Shown in pieces: positions 29,623 to 37,551 of a stretch of 42,339 nt of DNA. A program made the translations under genes and the position numbers. The stretch spans positions 1 to 42,339 of IMG/VR virus record IMGVR_UViG_3300046792_000103, one strand, 5' to 3'. This stretch comes from a virus. Position 1 is the stretch's first letter; each line of letters opens with the position of its first letter. Under the pieces are notes generated by a model, which saw only the letters and a list, made by a program, of their open reading frames with translations, ran no database searches and was not told where the DNA came from.

Positions 29623-30112
29623 GATTGATGGCGAGATCGAGTTCGCGGACATGGTTGCCTTCCTCCTGGGACAGGTGACGTGGCTTCGCCATCATCGCGC
29701 CGGCCATGAGGCGGTGGAGGAGATCACCTCGGTGGTGAACTCGGTCCGCAAGGCCGTGGACCGCCCCGCCGAGCGTATCTACGCGGGCCCCTGCAAGGAC
29801 TGCAACGGCGACATGTACGGCAAGCCCGGTGCGGCCTCGGTGGAGTGCCGTCCCTGTGGGCTGGAGTACGACGTGGCCGAGATGGTGGCGTGGATGCACT
29901 CCCAACTCAGGGGCAAGCTCGTCACCGCACGGGAGGCAACGGTCCTGCTCGGGAGGATGGGGCTGCCGGTGCAGCAGAAGACGATCGACAAGTGGCGGGA
30001 GCGGGACAGGCTCGCCGAGCACAGCCAGGACAGGGACGGTAAGCGGCTGTACCTGTTCGACGACCTCGTTACTCTGGCCGCAACCAACACGGCAGATCGG
30101 AAGGCATCATGA
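29615..30112 (+). CDS. Zinc-ribbon plus winged-helix DNA-binding protein (165 aa)
   Basis: ATG 29615 has AGGGAGG upstream. The N-terminus is helical. Residues 69-90 hold two CxxC pairs (CKDCNGDMY, VECRPCGLEY). The C-terminal part (LVTAREATVLLGRMGLPVQQKTIDKWRERDRL, RLYLFDDLVTLA) is a MerR/excisionase-like winged helix. Located late in the early operon, it could act as a late-gene activator or as the recombination directionality factor for the serine integrase. Neither is proven. Confidence 0.75.
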   Translation: MPEIDGEIEFADMVAFLLGQVTWLRHHRAGHEAVEEITSVVNSVRKAVDRPAERIYAGPCKDCNGDMYGKPGAASVECRPCGLEYDVAEMVAWMHSQLRGKLVTAREATVLLGRMGLPVQQKTIDKWRERDRLAEHSQDRDGKRLYLFDDLVTLAATNTADRKAS

Positions 30113-30336
30113 ATAACCCGTGGAGGCGTGGCGTGCTACTCGGAACAATGGTGCTGGCTGGTCTAGGTGGCCTGTTCATCGTGACGGTGCTCGTGTTGGT
30201 GGCGCTTGGTGTGCAACTGTCCGACAACCCAGCTCCGCATTCTCGCTTGCTCGCGCTAGGTCTACTCATGCTGATCGGCGGGATGGTGTTCCTGATCGCC
30301 ATGTCCGAGCGATGGGAACGCCGACACGCCAAGTAG
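30109..30336 (+). CDS. Two-span membrane protein (75 aa)
   Basis: ATGA-coupled, the last gene of the early operon. Membrane spans lie at about residues 8-32 and 45-65, with a charged C-terminus (SERWERRHAK). No family is recognised. Confidence 0.6.
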   Translation: MNNPWRRGVLLGTMVLAGLGGLFIVTVLVLVALGVQLSDNPAPHSRLLALGLLMLIGGMVFLIAMSERWERRHAK

Positions 30337-30683
30337 GCAAGCACCGAACAGTGACACTCTGTCGTGTACTCTGCAGTCAGACTGGCTGACGTGTTGGTAG
30401 AGGCCGGTTGAGTAGCTGCTCACCATCCTCCGGGATTGGGTGAGCGTTAGACCCGGGGATCGCATAGCGAGTGCGTCCGGTCCTACAGCAGGGCTTCTGC
30501 AGAGTCTTGACGGATTGGGAGGCGTGGGTGTGGAACCCCACTCCCCGGGATTCACTTCCCGCTGGCATCCCCTGTCCAGCGGGACACGGCCCCGATGAGG
30601 CGCCGACCGGCCCGCCATCTCAACCCGAGATGCCCCCGGTAACCCTCTCATCGGGGCCGCTTCATTGCTGGGGGTGACATCCC
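30337..30683 (+). ncRNA. 347-nt non-coding gap with cloverleaf-like RNA fold
   Basis: No gene is supported here. A 9-bp closing helix (30368-30376 with 30497-30505) encloses three hairpins: 30381-30386/30403-30408 (one wobble), 30418-30424/30439-30445 with an inner ATCC/GGAT stem, and 30457-30464/30472-30478 with one bulge. Then come a hairpin 30558-30565/30576-30583 and the stem ending at 30659. No tRNA T-loop is present, so it is not an ordinary tRNA. It may be a phage small RNA, an RNA element in the 5' leader of the packaging genes, or a packaging signal. Confidence 0.45.
30587..30659 (+). terminator. Large multi-tier hairpin
   Basis: A perfect 13-bp outer stem (30587-30599 with 30647-30659) encloses ACCGG/CCGGT (30606/30636) and CATCTC/GAGATG (30616-30621/30627-30632). 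CTTCATT follows. It could end early transcription or the RNA upstream. Confidence 0.55.
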
Positions 30684-30881
30684 ATGCCGATGCGATCCAT
30701 GACCCGCCAGATCACCGAGTGCGACGCCCGCCTACGGGAACTGTCGGAGGTACGCCGTACCATCCGCCAGACCTTCGACTCGGTAAACACCGAAGGGGTC
30801 GAGTGGGTGAGGCTCGGCAAGGACATCGACGCACTCCTCGACGAGCGCTCACGGCTGACAGGCGGTACCCATCGTGCCTGA
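30684..30881 (+). CDS. Small coiled-coil protein (65 aa)
   Basis: ATG 30684 has GGGGGTGA upstream. It is helical throughout (ECDARLRELSEVRRTIRQTF, DIDALLDERSRL), probably a coiled-coil dimer. It is the first gene after the structured gap. No family is recognised. Confidence 0.65.
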   Translation: MPMRSMTRQITECDARLRELSEVRRTIRQTFDSVNTEGVEWVRLGKDIDALLDERSRLTGGTHRA

Positions 30882-31032
30882 GTTACGGACATGGACCTAC
30901 ATCCCCGAGCCCCGCGTCTGGTGTGTCCGCTGCGGTGTGCACGAGGCAGCCGGCACCCTGTGCCCGGTGTGCACCGACATCAAGCGCCACGCCGACACCG
31001 CGGTCAAGATGGCGAGCATGTGCCGTGGCTGA
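30874..31032 (+). CDS. Small zinc-ribbon protein (52 aa)
   Basis: GTG 30874 overlaps the previous gene by 8 bp. VWCVRCGVH and TLCPVCTDI form a four-cysteine zinc ribbon, followed by a basic helix. No family is recognised. Confidence 0.6.
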   Translation: MPELRTWTYIPEPRVWCVRCGVHEAAGTLCPVCTDIKRHADTAVKMASMCRG

Positions 31033-31123
31033 GGTGACTGACCCACCCACCTACCCGCTGGTCGAGACCTGGGAGACCATGCGCACTGCAGCAGCTGGGC
31101 AGCGCAGGTGGTGGCGTGGCTAG
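31025..31123 (+). CDS. Small hypothetical protein (32 aa)
   Basis: GTG 31025 overlaps the previous gene and TAG 31121-31123 overlaps the HNH start. It ends with a basic Trp-rich tail (GQRRWWRG). It may be a coupling ORF. Confidence 0.45.
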   Translation: MAEVTDPPTYPLVETWETMRTAAAGQRRWWRG

Positions 31124-31376
31124 CGCCGGCAAGACGGTAGCCCGCGGGTACAACGCCAGGCACAAGGCAGAGCGGGCACGCTGGGTGCCGAGGGTGAAGG
31201 CTGGCGGAGTGCTGTGTGCTCGGTGCCATCAGCCACTAGCACCTAACGAACCGTTCGACCTCGATCACACCGACGACAGAACCGGATACAACGGTCCTGC
31301 ACACGTCAAATGCAACCGCCGAGCTGGTGGACTCAAGGCCAGACGTCGAGATCGAGTACGACGCTGGAAGCTGTGA
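31116..31376 (+). CDS. HNH endonuclease of the packaging module
   Basis: 86 residues from GTG 31116. CARCHQPLAPNEPFDLDHTDDRTGYNGPAHVKCNRRAG carries the full HNH set: C-x2-C, the His in LDHTD, the Asn in YNG and H/N in HVKCN, with a basic end. HNH proteins beside the terminase genes of cos phages, such as HK97 gp74, stimulate terminase cutting at cohesive ends. The order HNH, short gap, small terminase is the same here. Confidence 0.9.
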   Translation: MASAGKTVARGYNARHKAERARWVPRVKAGGVLCARCHQPLAPNEPFDLDHTDDRTGYNGPAHVKCNRRAGGLKARRRDRVRRWKL

Positions 31377-31474
31377 CCTCCGAGTTTTTAGGTGGAGGGT
31401 ACGGCGACCCCTTAATCAGTCGCCCTCTATCTATGGCCGAAAAAACGGGAAACGCCGGATAGGGGTGACTGAGA
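31377..31474. other. Candidate cohesive-end (cos) region
   Basis: A 98-bp non-coding gap, richer in A and T than its surroundings, separates the HNH and small terminase genes. It contains GGCGAC and GTCGCC around a 10-bp centre (about 31404-31425), a TTTTT run and an AAAAAA run. In HK97 the cos site lies in the equivalent gap. The nick positions cannot be read from the sequence. Confidence 0.5.
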
Positions 31475-31753
31475 GTGGCCAAACTAAAGGTTGTCACCGA
31501 CAGTGATACTCCGCAGATCCCCAAGACGCTGAAGGATGCCGTCGACGTCTCTGAGCGCGCACTCTTGGTGACGATCCGGGCGAAGATCGCCTCTGAGATC
31601 GACGCTGGCGTGCCTCCTCACACCCTCGCACCGCTGACGCGGCAACTTCGCGACATCGACAAGGAGATCCGTCTCCTGGATCAGCGGACCCTCGAGGAGG
31701 CGGGCGAACGTGACGACGCTCCTGACGAGGCCTTCGACGCCGAAGCTCTCTGA
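31475..31753 (+). CDS. terS: Terminase small subunit
   Basis: 92 residues from GTG 31475. The helical core (RALLVTIRAKIASEIDAGVPPHTLAPLTRQLRDIDKEIRLLD) is typical of short actinophage small terminases, which bind the packaging site and pass DNA to the large subunit. It is small and lacks a clear helix-turn-helix, so DNA recognition may need the HNH protein. It overlaps the large-subunit gene by 44 bp. Confidence 0.78.
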   Translation: MAKLKVVTDSDTPQIPKTLKDAVDVSERALLVTIRAKIASEIDAGVPPHTLAPLTRQLRDIDKEIRLLDQRTLEEAGERDDAPDEAFDAEAL

Positions 31754-33161
31754 CCTCGCCCGTCGGGTTGTCGCTCCCAAGGGTGTCGTCTCAACGTCGT
31801 GGCCGTCGGTCGAGAAGAAGTGCAACGAGTTTGGCGTCCACTTCCGTACATGGCAGCCTGATGTCGGCCGACTGATCCTGGCCAAGAGGGCTGACGGGAA
31901 GTACGCGGCGACGATCGGCGGCACGGGGCTGTCAATCCCTCGTCAGGTGGGCAAGACGTTCCTGGTCGGCGCCATCGTGTTCGCTCTGTGCCTGCTCTAC
32001 CCGAATCTGACGGTCATCTGGACTGCTCACCGGTTGCGGACAGCCGAGGAAACATTCGGCAAGATGCAGGTGTTCGCCAAGCGCCGCAAGATCAAGCCGC
32101 ACATCGCGAAGGTTGTTCTCGGGTCGGGCGAGGAAGAGATCCGGTTCCTCAACGGTTCCCGGATCATGTTCGGCGCCCGTGAGTCAGGCTTCGGCCTGGG
32201 CTTCGATGAGGTCGACGTCCTGATCTTCGACGAGGCGCAGCGCTTGCGCGACTTGACCCTCGACGACATGATCCCAGCGACGAACCAGTCCAGGCAGCCG
32301 AGCGGTGCCCTGCTGCTCTTCATGGGTACGCCACCGCGGCCGACGGACCCTGGCGACGTGTTCCGCCGGATGCGGACCGAAGCGCTGACTGGTGAGGACG
32401 ATGACACCGGCTGGGTCGAGTTCGGCGCCGACCCTGACTACACGCCCACGCTGGCGCCCGCTCCATTGACGGCCGCCGACTGGGCGCAGATCCAGAAGGC
32501 TAACCCGTCCTACCCGGAAGACACGCCTCGTGAGGCGATCCTGCGGATGCGGAAGAAGCTCGGCCCGGAGTCGTTTCTGCGGGAAGGTCTGGGCATCTGG
32601 GACGAGGACGCTCGAGTGGGTGTTCTTCCCGGCTGGCTTGGTCGCGCCGTAGAGGCGGCTCCGCCGCCGGTGGCGGCGATCGGCATCGCGGTGTCGCTGG
32701 ATCTCGAATGGGGTTCCATCGGAGCTGCAGCGCCGTGGCCAGATGGCGATGTGGTGAATGTCGGTGCGGTGGACCGCCGGCGCGGTACGACCTGGCTGGT
32801 CGCGGAGGCCAAGCGGATCCAGGACGAGCACAAGTGTGCGGTGGTCATCGACGAGAAGTGTCCGGATGCGTCGCTACCAGGCGCACTCGAGGATGCCGGC
32901 GTCTCAGTGACTGTGGCGAAGCTCGATGACTGCATCGAGGCGTGTTCTGAGTTGGTGAACCGCGTCAAGGACGAGAAGGTCACGCACCAGAGCACCCCGG
33001 AATTGAACGACGCGATCAAAGCCGCGGCGTGGCGGATGGTCGGTGACCGCAAGCTGTGGGGCCGCAAGCAGTCGTCCGATGACATCTCGATGCTTGAGGC
33101 CGTGACACTCGCAGCCTGGAAGTCCGCCGCGGTGTACGACCCACTCGAATCTGTCTACTGA
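31710..33161 (+). CDS. terL: Terminase large subunit
   Basis: 483 residues from GTG 31710. ATPase part: Walker A SIPRQVGKT (K82), Walker B VLIFDEAQ (D174, E175) and MGTP as coupling motif (206-209). Nuclease part: acidic residues D331 (SLDLEW), D381 (VVIDEK) and D457/D458 (SSDDIS) fit the RNase H-like fold. It pumps DNA into the prohead and cuts it at genome ends. The length and motif spacing fit the HK97-like group. Confidence 0.96.
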   Translation: MTTLLTRPSTPKLSDLARRVVAPKGVVSTSWPSVEKKCNEFGVHFRTWQPDVGRLILAKRADGKYAATIGGTGLSIPRQVGKTFLVGAIVFALCLLYPNLTVIWTAHRLRTAEETFGKMQVFAKRRKIKPHIAKVVLGSGEEEIRFLNGSRIMFGARESGFGLGFDEVDVLIFDEAQRLRDLTLDDMIPATNQSRQPSGALLLFMGTPPRPTDPGDVFRRMRTEALTGEDDDTGWVEFGADPDYTPTLAPAPLTAADWAQIQKANPSYPEDTPREAILRMRKKLGPESFLREGLGIWDEDARVGVLPGWLGRAVEAAPPPVAAIGIAVSLDLEWGSIGAAAPWPDGDVVNVGAVDRRRGTTWLVAEAKRIQDEHKCAVVIDEKCPDASLPGALEDAGVSVTVAKLDDCIEACSELVNRVKDEKVTHQSTPELNDAIKAAAWRMVGDRKLWGRKQSSDDISMLEAVTLAAWKSAAVYDPLESVY

Positions 33162-33177
33162 GGAAAGGCGTGACGTC

Positions 33178-33306
33178 TTGACCACCTTCCTCGACCTGCT
33201 CGGCGTGGCTTGCCTCGCGGCAGCGGCGTTCTTCATCTGGGCCCCGGCCTGCCTGATCGTGATCGGCGTGGCATGCCTGGCCATGTCGTGGAAGGCGAGC
33301 CGATGA
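33178..33306 (+). CDS. Small two-span membrane protein between terminase and portal (42 aa)
   Basis: TTG 33178 has AGGAAAGG upstream, and its TGA overlaps the portal start. The product is almost wholly hydrophobic (CLAAAAFFIWAPACLIVIGV), with two short spans split by a Pro. The GTG just before is followed at once by a stop. Tiny membrane proteins at this place occur in other actinophages. Role unknown. Confidence 0.6.
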   Translation: MTTFLDLLGVACLAAAAFFIWAPACLIVIGVACLAMSWKASR

Positions 33307-34430
33307 GCCTGTTCTTCCGCAAGGCCGAGCAGCGCTCCGGCGAGTGGTTCAACACCTTCCCGGACAATGACTACCGGACCGTCTCGACTGAGAAGTCGAC
33401 GTACCTGGGGCCCGTGTTCTCGGCCCTCCGACACATCGTGGACTACGTCTCGACGCTGCCGCTGGATGCGTACCGCATGGACGGTGATACCCGCACGGAG
33501 CTCAACACCCTGCCGCTGCTGCTCCGCAGCCAGAACGACATCGGCCGCGCCGGGGTCGGGCAGTGGTTCGGTCAGGCTGCGTACGGGCTGGCGACCGCCG
33601 GCAATGCCGTGGGGTGGATCGCCGAAACGGACGGCTTCGGTTTCCCCTCGGTGGTGAACTGGCTGCGCCGGGAGTGGTGGACGTTCGACGAGATCAACAA
33701 GCAGTGGTACGTCGGCGGTCAGCCTGTCGGGTCGAGCCAACTCGTGCACATCCCGTGGATCGTGCCCACCGGCCACACACTGGGGCTGTCGCCGATCGAG
33801 CACTACGCGGCGCTCACGCGAGCCGGCTTGTCCGCGCAGGACTATGCGGATGTGCGGCGTGGCGGCGGCCTGCCCCCGTCGGTGCTGAAGAACAGCGCGA
33901 TGACGATCCAGTCTGATGCCGCCGCAGTGATCAGTGACCGTGCCGCCGCGGCCTTCAAGAGCGGGAAGCCGTTCGTGACAGGCAGCGACTGGGACCTGAA
34001 TGTCACCGTGATCCCGCCGAGTCACGCGCAGTTCATCGAGACCCTGAAACTAACGGCGACCCAGATCGCGTCCATCTACGGCATCGATCCCCGCGAAATT
34101 GGCGGCGATGCGGCTGGGTCGCTGACGTACAGCACCGACGAGTCGAGGCCGCTGAACCGGGCGAACGACATGAGGCCGTACATCGTGCGGCTGGAGAACG
34201 CGTTCAACCGACTGCTCCCAGAGCGGCAGTTCGTGAAGCTGAACGTCGACGCGACGTTCCGCACCGATCTCAAGACCCGCACCGACGTCATCGGTGCACA
34301 ACTGGCCGACGGGCGCCTGTCGCTCAACGAGGCCAGGGCGCTCGAGGACCGGCCGCCCGTCACGAACGGCGACTTCCATAACGGGCCCGCACCGACTGCG
34401 GCGCCGATTACCAGAGGAGAACTACCATGA
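33303..34430 (+). CDS. Portal protein (HK97 family)
   Basis: 375 residues from ATG 33303 (ATGA overlap, GGAAGG upstream). A longer reading frame from 33210 belongs to the overlapping small gene and is rejected. SALRHIVDYVSTLPLDAYRMDG, QAAYGLATAGNAVGWIAE and VIPPSHAQFIETLKLTATQIASIYGIDP are typical of HK97-type portals. The dodecamer forms the DNA entry gate and docks terminase and the head-tail adaptor. Confidence 0.94.
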   Translation: MSLFFRKAEQRSGEWFNTFPDNDYRTVSTEKSTYLGPVFSALRHIVDYVSTLPLDAYRMDGDTRTELNTLPLLLRSQNDIGRAGVGQWFGQAAYGLATAGNAVGWIAETDGFGFPSVVNWLRREWWTFDEINKQWYVGGQPVGSSQLVHIPWIVPTGHTLGLSPIEHYAALTRAGLSAQDYADVRRGGGLPPSVLKNSAMTIQSDAAAVISDRAAAAFKSGKPFVTGSDWDLNVTVIPPSHAQFIETLKLTATQIASIYGIDPREIGGDAAGSLTYSTDESRPLNRANDMRPYIVRLENAFNRLLPERQFVKLNVDATFRTDLKTRTDVIGAQLADGRLSLNEARALEDRPPVTNGDFHNGPAPTAAPITRGELP

Positions 34431-35089
34431 GCGACGCTGAGCGGCGCTTCACGTCGGTCCCGGTGGAGATCCGCGCCGCGGCCCAGGACAAGCTGACTAT
34501 CGGCGGGTATGCCGCCAAGTTCGAGCGGATGAGCCAGAATCTCGGCGGTTTCGTCGAGGTGATCCGGTCGAGCTTCTTCAACAAGTCGCGCGGCGACGGC
34601 TGGCCGAACGTGATGGCCCGCCACAACCACGACGACAACATGCTGCTTGGCACCTCAGGCGCCGGCACGCTGCGCCTCAATCTCGACGAGGTCGGCCTGG
34701 ATTACTCCGTCGACCTGCCGCAGACCCGGATGGACGTCTACGAGCTCGTGTCGCGGCAGGATGTGCGGCAGTCGTCGTTCGCGTTCATTGCCTACGAGGA
34801 TGACTGGTCGACCAGCGACCAGGGCTTCCCGCTGCGCTCGCTCATCTCCGGTCAGCTGATCGACGTGGCATCGGTGAACAGCCCCGCCTACCTCGACACC
34901 TCGACGGGCCTGCGTTCGCTGGCCAACAAGTTCGGCGCTCCCATCGAGGAGGTCCGGACGCTGGCCGGCCAGAACGACCTGATGCGGTTCTTCAAGCGCA
35001 CCGATTCCGTCGACCCGCGGGTGAAGCGCCGTTCGTCTCAGGCGGCGCTGGCGGCCATCGCGTTGCTCGATCCCGACGCGACCATCTGA
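34427..35089 (+). CDS. Prohead protease (HK97 family)
   Basis: 220 residues. ATG 34427 overlaps the portal stop. IGGYAAKFERMSQNLGGFVEVI and the catalytic His in ARHNHDD (H68) and Ser in RQSSFAF (S117) fit the HK97 protease pattern. It removes the capsid scaffolding domain and itself before DNA packaging. No separate scaffold gene follows, so the scaffold is probably the N-terminal part of the capsid protein. Confidence 0.93.
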   Translation: MSDAERRFTSVPVEIRAAAQDKLTIGGYAAKFERMSQNLGGFVEVIRSSFFNKSRGDGWPNVMARHNHDDNMLLGTSGAGTLRLNLDEVGLDYSVDLPQTRMDVYELVSRQDVRQSSFAFIAYEDDWSTSDQGFPLRSLISGQLIDVASVNSPAYLDTSTGLRSLANKFGAPIEEVRTLAGQNDLMRFFKRTDSVDPRVKRRSSQAALAAIALLDPDATI

Positions 35090-35214
35090 TCTTCCACCCA
35101 GGCGGGCAGGGCGACCCCACCCGCTGACCGTGGCGCAACACCGCACATCCGGCAGGGCGACCCCACCGGGACTCAGCACGACCACCAATCCGAGTCCCAT
35201 GAAAGGGGACGCAC
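35090..35214 (+). promoter_or_regulatory. Tandem matching hairpins upstream of the capsid gene
   Basis: A 17-bp repeat occurs at 35105-35121 and 35151-35167. Each copy folds as a GGG-CGA-CCC hairpin with CA/CA internal loop. The outer stems differ but still pair: GCGGG/CCCGC in copy 1 and CCGG/CCGG in copy 2. That compensation suggests a conserved RNA fold or protein site controlling capsid mRNA. Confidence 0.6.
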
Positions 35215-36477
35215 ATGTCCAGCATTGCGGACAGCCTGATGGAGCGCCGCTCGGCGCTCATCAAGCAGGCACAGGAGATCGCCCAGAAGGGCGTCACCGA
35301 GGACCGCGACCTGTCGGTCGAGGAGCAGTCCCAGTTCGACGGCATGTTCGCCGAAGCCGGCAAGCTCCAGGAGCGCGCCAAGTCCATCGCTGACGGCGAG
35401 AAGCGCGGCAGTGAGCTCGAAGAGTCCTTCCGCTCCGTCACCGGCAAGAAGATGGACCAGGGCGAGCAGGGCCGCAGTGACTCGGGCCTGGCCAAGTGGG
35501 CCCGTGAGGCCCGCATGGGCGACACCTTCGAGGTGCAGGCGATTCCGGGTGCGGAGAAGCGCGCCATCCAGACGCGTGGCGCCGAGACCCGCGCCATGTC
35601 CGCCTCCGGCGGTGTCGCTCAGGACGGCGTCTACGGCCAGCTGTGGCAGTACGCGGTGGCCGGATCGCAGCTTCTGCAGTCCGGTGTCGACATCCTCAAC
35701 ACCACCGACGGCAACCCGCTGCCACTGCCGGTGGCGACGGTGCACGCCACGACCGGTGCGAGCGGTACAAACAGCCTCACCCCGGCCACGATCGCCGCGA
35801 GCGGCAACATCAACACCAACGACGCGACGATCACCACGGTCAACCTGTCGGTCAGCAAGTACGGCTACCTGACCCTGGTGCCGTCCGAGCTGGTGCAGGA
35901 CGCTCAGTTCGACCTCGAGGGCTACATCTCGCAGGCGGCCGGTCGTGAACTCGCCCGCACCCTGTCGGTTGTCGGCACCACCGCGGCCATCGCCGGGTTC
36001 ACCACGCAGGGCGTTGCGGGGCCGGTCGGAACCACTGTCAGCCTCGGCTCGCAGTCCACTGCCGGCATGGGTTCGGATCTGCTGGTGAACCTGTTCCACT
36101 CGGTGCTCCCGGAGTACCGGACGAACGCCGCCTGGCTGATGGCGGACTCGTCGTTCGCGGCGATCCGCAACCTGAAGGGCTCCCCGAACAACGGCTCGAT
36201 CTGGCAGCCCGCGCTCACCGCCGGTGAGCCGGACACGCTCCTCGGCAAGCCGGTGTACGTCGTGCCGCAGCTGCCCTCCATGGGCGTCAGCGCGAAGTCG
36301 ATCTACTTCGGCGAGATGGCTGCGCTGAAGGTCCGGATCGCGGGCGGCATTCGCTTCGAGCGAAGTAGCGAATATGCCTTTGGCAACGACCAGGTCGCCT
36401 TCCGGGCGCTGGTCCGCACGGGCGCGGTGACGGTCGACCCGAACGCGGTCAAGTTCTTCCAGAACTCGGCCACCTGA
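35215..36477 (+). CDS. Major capsid protein (HK97 fold)
   Basis: 420 residues from ATG 35215 with AGGGGAC upstream. Residues 1-90 are a charged coiled coil (the delta/scaffold domain, removed by the protease). The mature shell part starts near 115-130. VATVHATTGASGTNSLTPATI, TLVPSELVQDAQFDLEGYISQAAGRELART and FGEMAALKVRIAGGIRFERSSEYAFGNDQVAFRALVRTGAVT are typical of the HK97 capsid family, the last being the A-domain and P-domain end. Terminator-like hairpin follows. Confidence 0.95.
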   Translation: MSSIADSLMERRSALIKQAQEIAQKGVTEDRDLSVEEQSQFDGMFAEAGKLQERAKSIADGEKRGSELEESFRSVTGKKMDQGEQGRSDSGLAKWAREARMGDTFEVQAIPGAEKRAIQTRGAETRAMSASGGVAQDGVYGQLWQYAVAGSQLLQSGVDILNTTDGNPLPLPVATVHATTGASGTNSLTPATIAASGNINTNDATITTVNLSVSKYGYLTLVPSELVQDAQFDLEGYISQAAGRELARTLSVVGTTAAIAGFTTQGVAGPVGTTVSLGSQSTAGMGSDLLVNLFHSVLPEYRTNAAWLMADSSFAAIRNLKGSPNNGSIWQPALTAGEPDTLLGKPVYVVPQLPSMGVSAKSIYFGEMAALKVRIAGGIRFERSSEYAFGNDQVAFRALVRTGAVTVDPNAVKFFQNSAT

Positions 36478-36481
36478 CAAG

Positions 36482-36513
36482 GATGCGGCCGGGCTCTCGG
36501 GTCCGGCCGCATC
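36482..36513 (+). terminator. Hairpin after the major capsid gene
   Basis: A perfect 11-bp stem (36482-36492 with 36503-36513) and 10-nt loop lie four bases behind the capsid stop. No T-tract follows. It may partly terminate transcription or shield the abundant capsid mRNA. Confidence 0.7.
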
Positions 36514-36535
36514 ATCCGCCATACCTGGGGCTCTG

Positions 36536-36931
36536 ATGGCAACCACAAGCTTGTTTCTTGCATCAGAGAACTGGGGCATCATGCCGAAGATCACGACGCA
36601 GACCGCGTCATCCACTGTCATCACGGCCGCTGGGAACACGGCCACCGCCACGGTCCAACCTGTCGGGAACGTCGGCAGCCCAGTGCTGGTGCACATCGGC
36701 GTCAGTGCCGTGTCAGGCACCAGCCCGACGTGGGCGCCGGTTGTGCAGTTCTCCAACGACGGCACCACCTGGCTGGCGGCGAACGCCGACGAGACGATCC
36801 CCGCCATCACGACGACCGGGGTCACCGTGTGGCGCGTGGCGCAGTCGCGGGCAACCTTCGTTCGTGTGTCGTGGCCGCTTCCGGGCGGAACGACGCCCTC
36901 ATTCACGGCCAACATCGCTATCTGGAGTTGA
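36536..36931 (+). CDS. Putative head accessory protein (131 aa)
   Basis: ATG 36536, or ATG 36581 (MPKITTQTAS), both behind GGGG; the choice is open. It is a strand-rich, Thr/Ala/Val-rich protein (TASSTVITAAGNTATATVQPVG, GSPVLVHIGVSAVSG, TVWRVAQSRATFVRVSWPLP) resembling an Ig-like or jelly-roll fold. Its position directly after the capsid gene suggests a head decoration protein. It is similar in style to the protein at 40946. Confidence 0.6.
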   Translation: MATTSLFLASENWGIMPKITTQTASSTVITAAGNTATATVQPVGNVGSPVLVHIGVSAVSGTSPTWAPVVQFSNDGTTWLAANADETIPAITTTGVTVWRVAQSRATFVRVSWPLPGGTTPSFTANIAIWS

Positions 36932-36933
36932 TC

Positions 36934-37131
36934 ATGAAGGTTCGTATCGTCAACCGCCCGACCGGGTTGCTGAACGGCCGGGACTGGCCTGAGGTCGGTG
37001 AGGTGTTCGAGGTCGAGGACCACCACGGCGCCGACATGTGCGCGTCCGGCATCGGGGAACCGGTGGTGGAGGACAAGACCGAGAAGCGTCCCGCCGCCAA
37101 GAAGGCCGAGACCCGGAAGTCTGACGGCTGA
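36934..37131 (+). CDS. Small head-module protein (65 aa)
   Basis: ATG 36934, behind TGGAG. KVRIVNRPTGLLNGRDWPEVGEVFEVEDHHGADMCASG forms a small beta fold. The tail is Lys/Ala-rich. Short proteins of this type lie between capsid and adaptor genes in many actinophages. Function unknown. Confidence 0.65.
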   Translation: MKVRIVNRPTGLLNGRDWPEVGEVFEVEDHHGADMCASGIGEPVVEDKTEKRPAAKKAETRKSDG

Positions 37132-37529
37132 TGGCGCTCTCGTACTCCGCCGCGATCCGGAACGCGCAACTCGACCAGATCACTACAGCGGTGGGCACGA
37201 CCGCGAAGCTCCGCATCTACAGCGGCACCCGGCCGGCGAACGTGGCCGCTTCCATCACCGGGACGCTGCTGGCTGAGTTGACGTGCAACGCGACTTTCGC
37301 GCCAGGTGCGTCCACCGGTGTGCTGACGCTGAACTCGATCACCAGTGCCACGGCATCAGCGACTGGCACCGCGTCCCATTTCCGGCTGTGGAACTCCGCC
37401 GCCACCACCGCCATGGTCGATGGCGATGTCAGCACCTCGGCGTCGGATCTCAACCTGAACAGCACGAGCATCACCTCCGGCGGGTCGGTCGCTGTGACCA
37501 GCTTCACCATCACCGCCGGCAACGCGTAG
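37131..37529 (+). CDS. Hypothetical structural protein (132 aa)
   Basis: ATG 37131 shares one base with the previous stop. TTAVGTTAKLRIYSGTRPANVAASITGTLLAEL and the later Thr/Ser-rich strands match a beta-rich protein frequent in head or tail modules of siphoviruses. Function unknown. Confidence 0.65.
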   Translation: MALSYSAAIRNAQLDQITTAVGTTAKLRIYSGTRPANVAASITGTLLAELTCNATFAPGASTGVLTLNSITSATASATGTASHFRLWNSAATTAMVDGDVSTSASDLNLNSTSITSGGSVAVTSFTITAGNA

Positions 37530-37551
37530 TACCCGACTGGGGGCACACATT

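Noticed and set aside
30337-30683. tRNA or tmRNA gene
   Set aside because: The fold is cloverleaf-like, but there is no T-loop GTTCRA sequence, no 7-bp acceptor stem and no tmRNA tag ORF that I can see.
35173-37026. 617-residue ORF on the minus strand
   Set aside because: It lies opposite the capsid gene. It is a shadow caused by GC-rich third positions, has no ribosome site and has no recognisable protein features.
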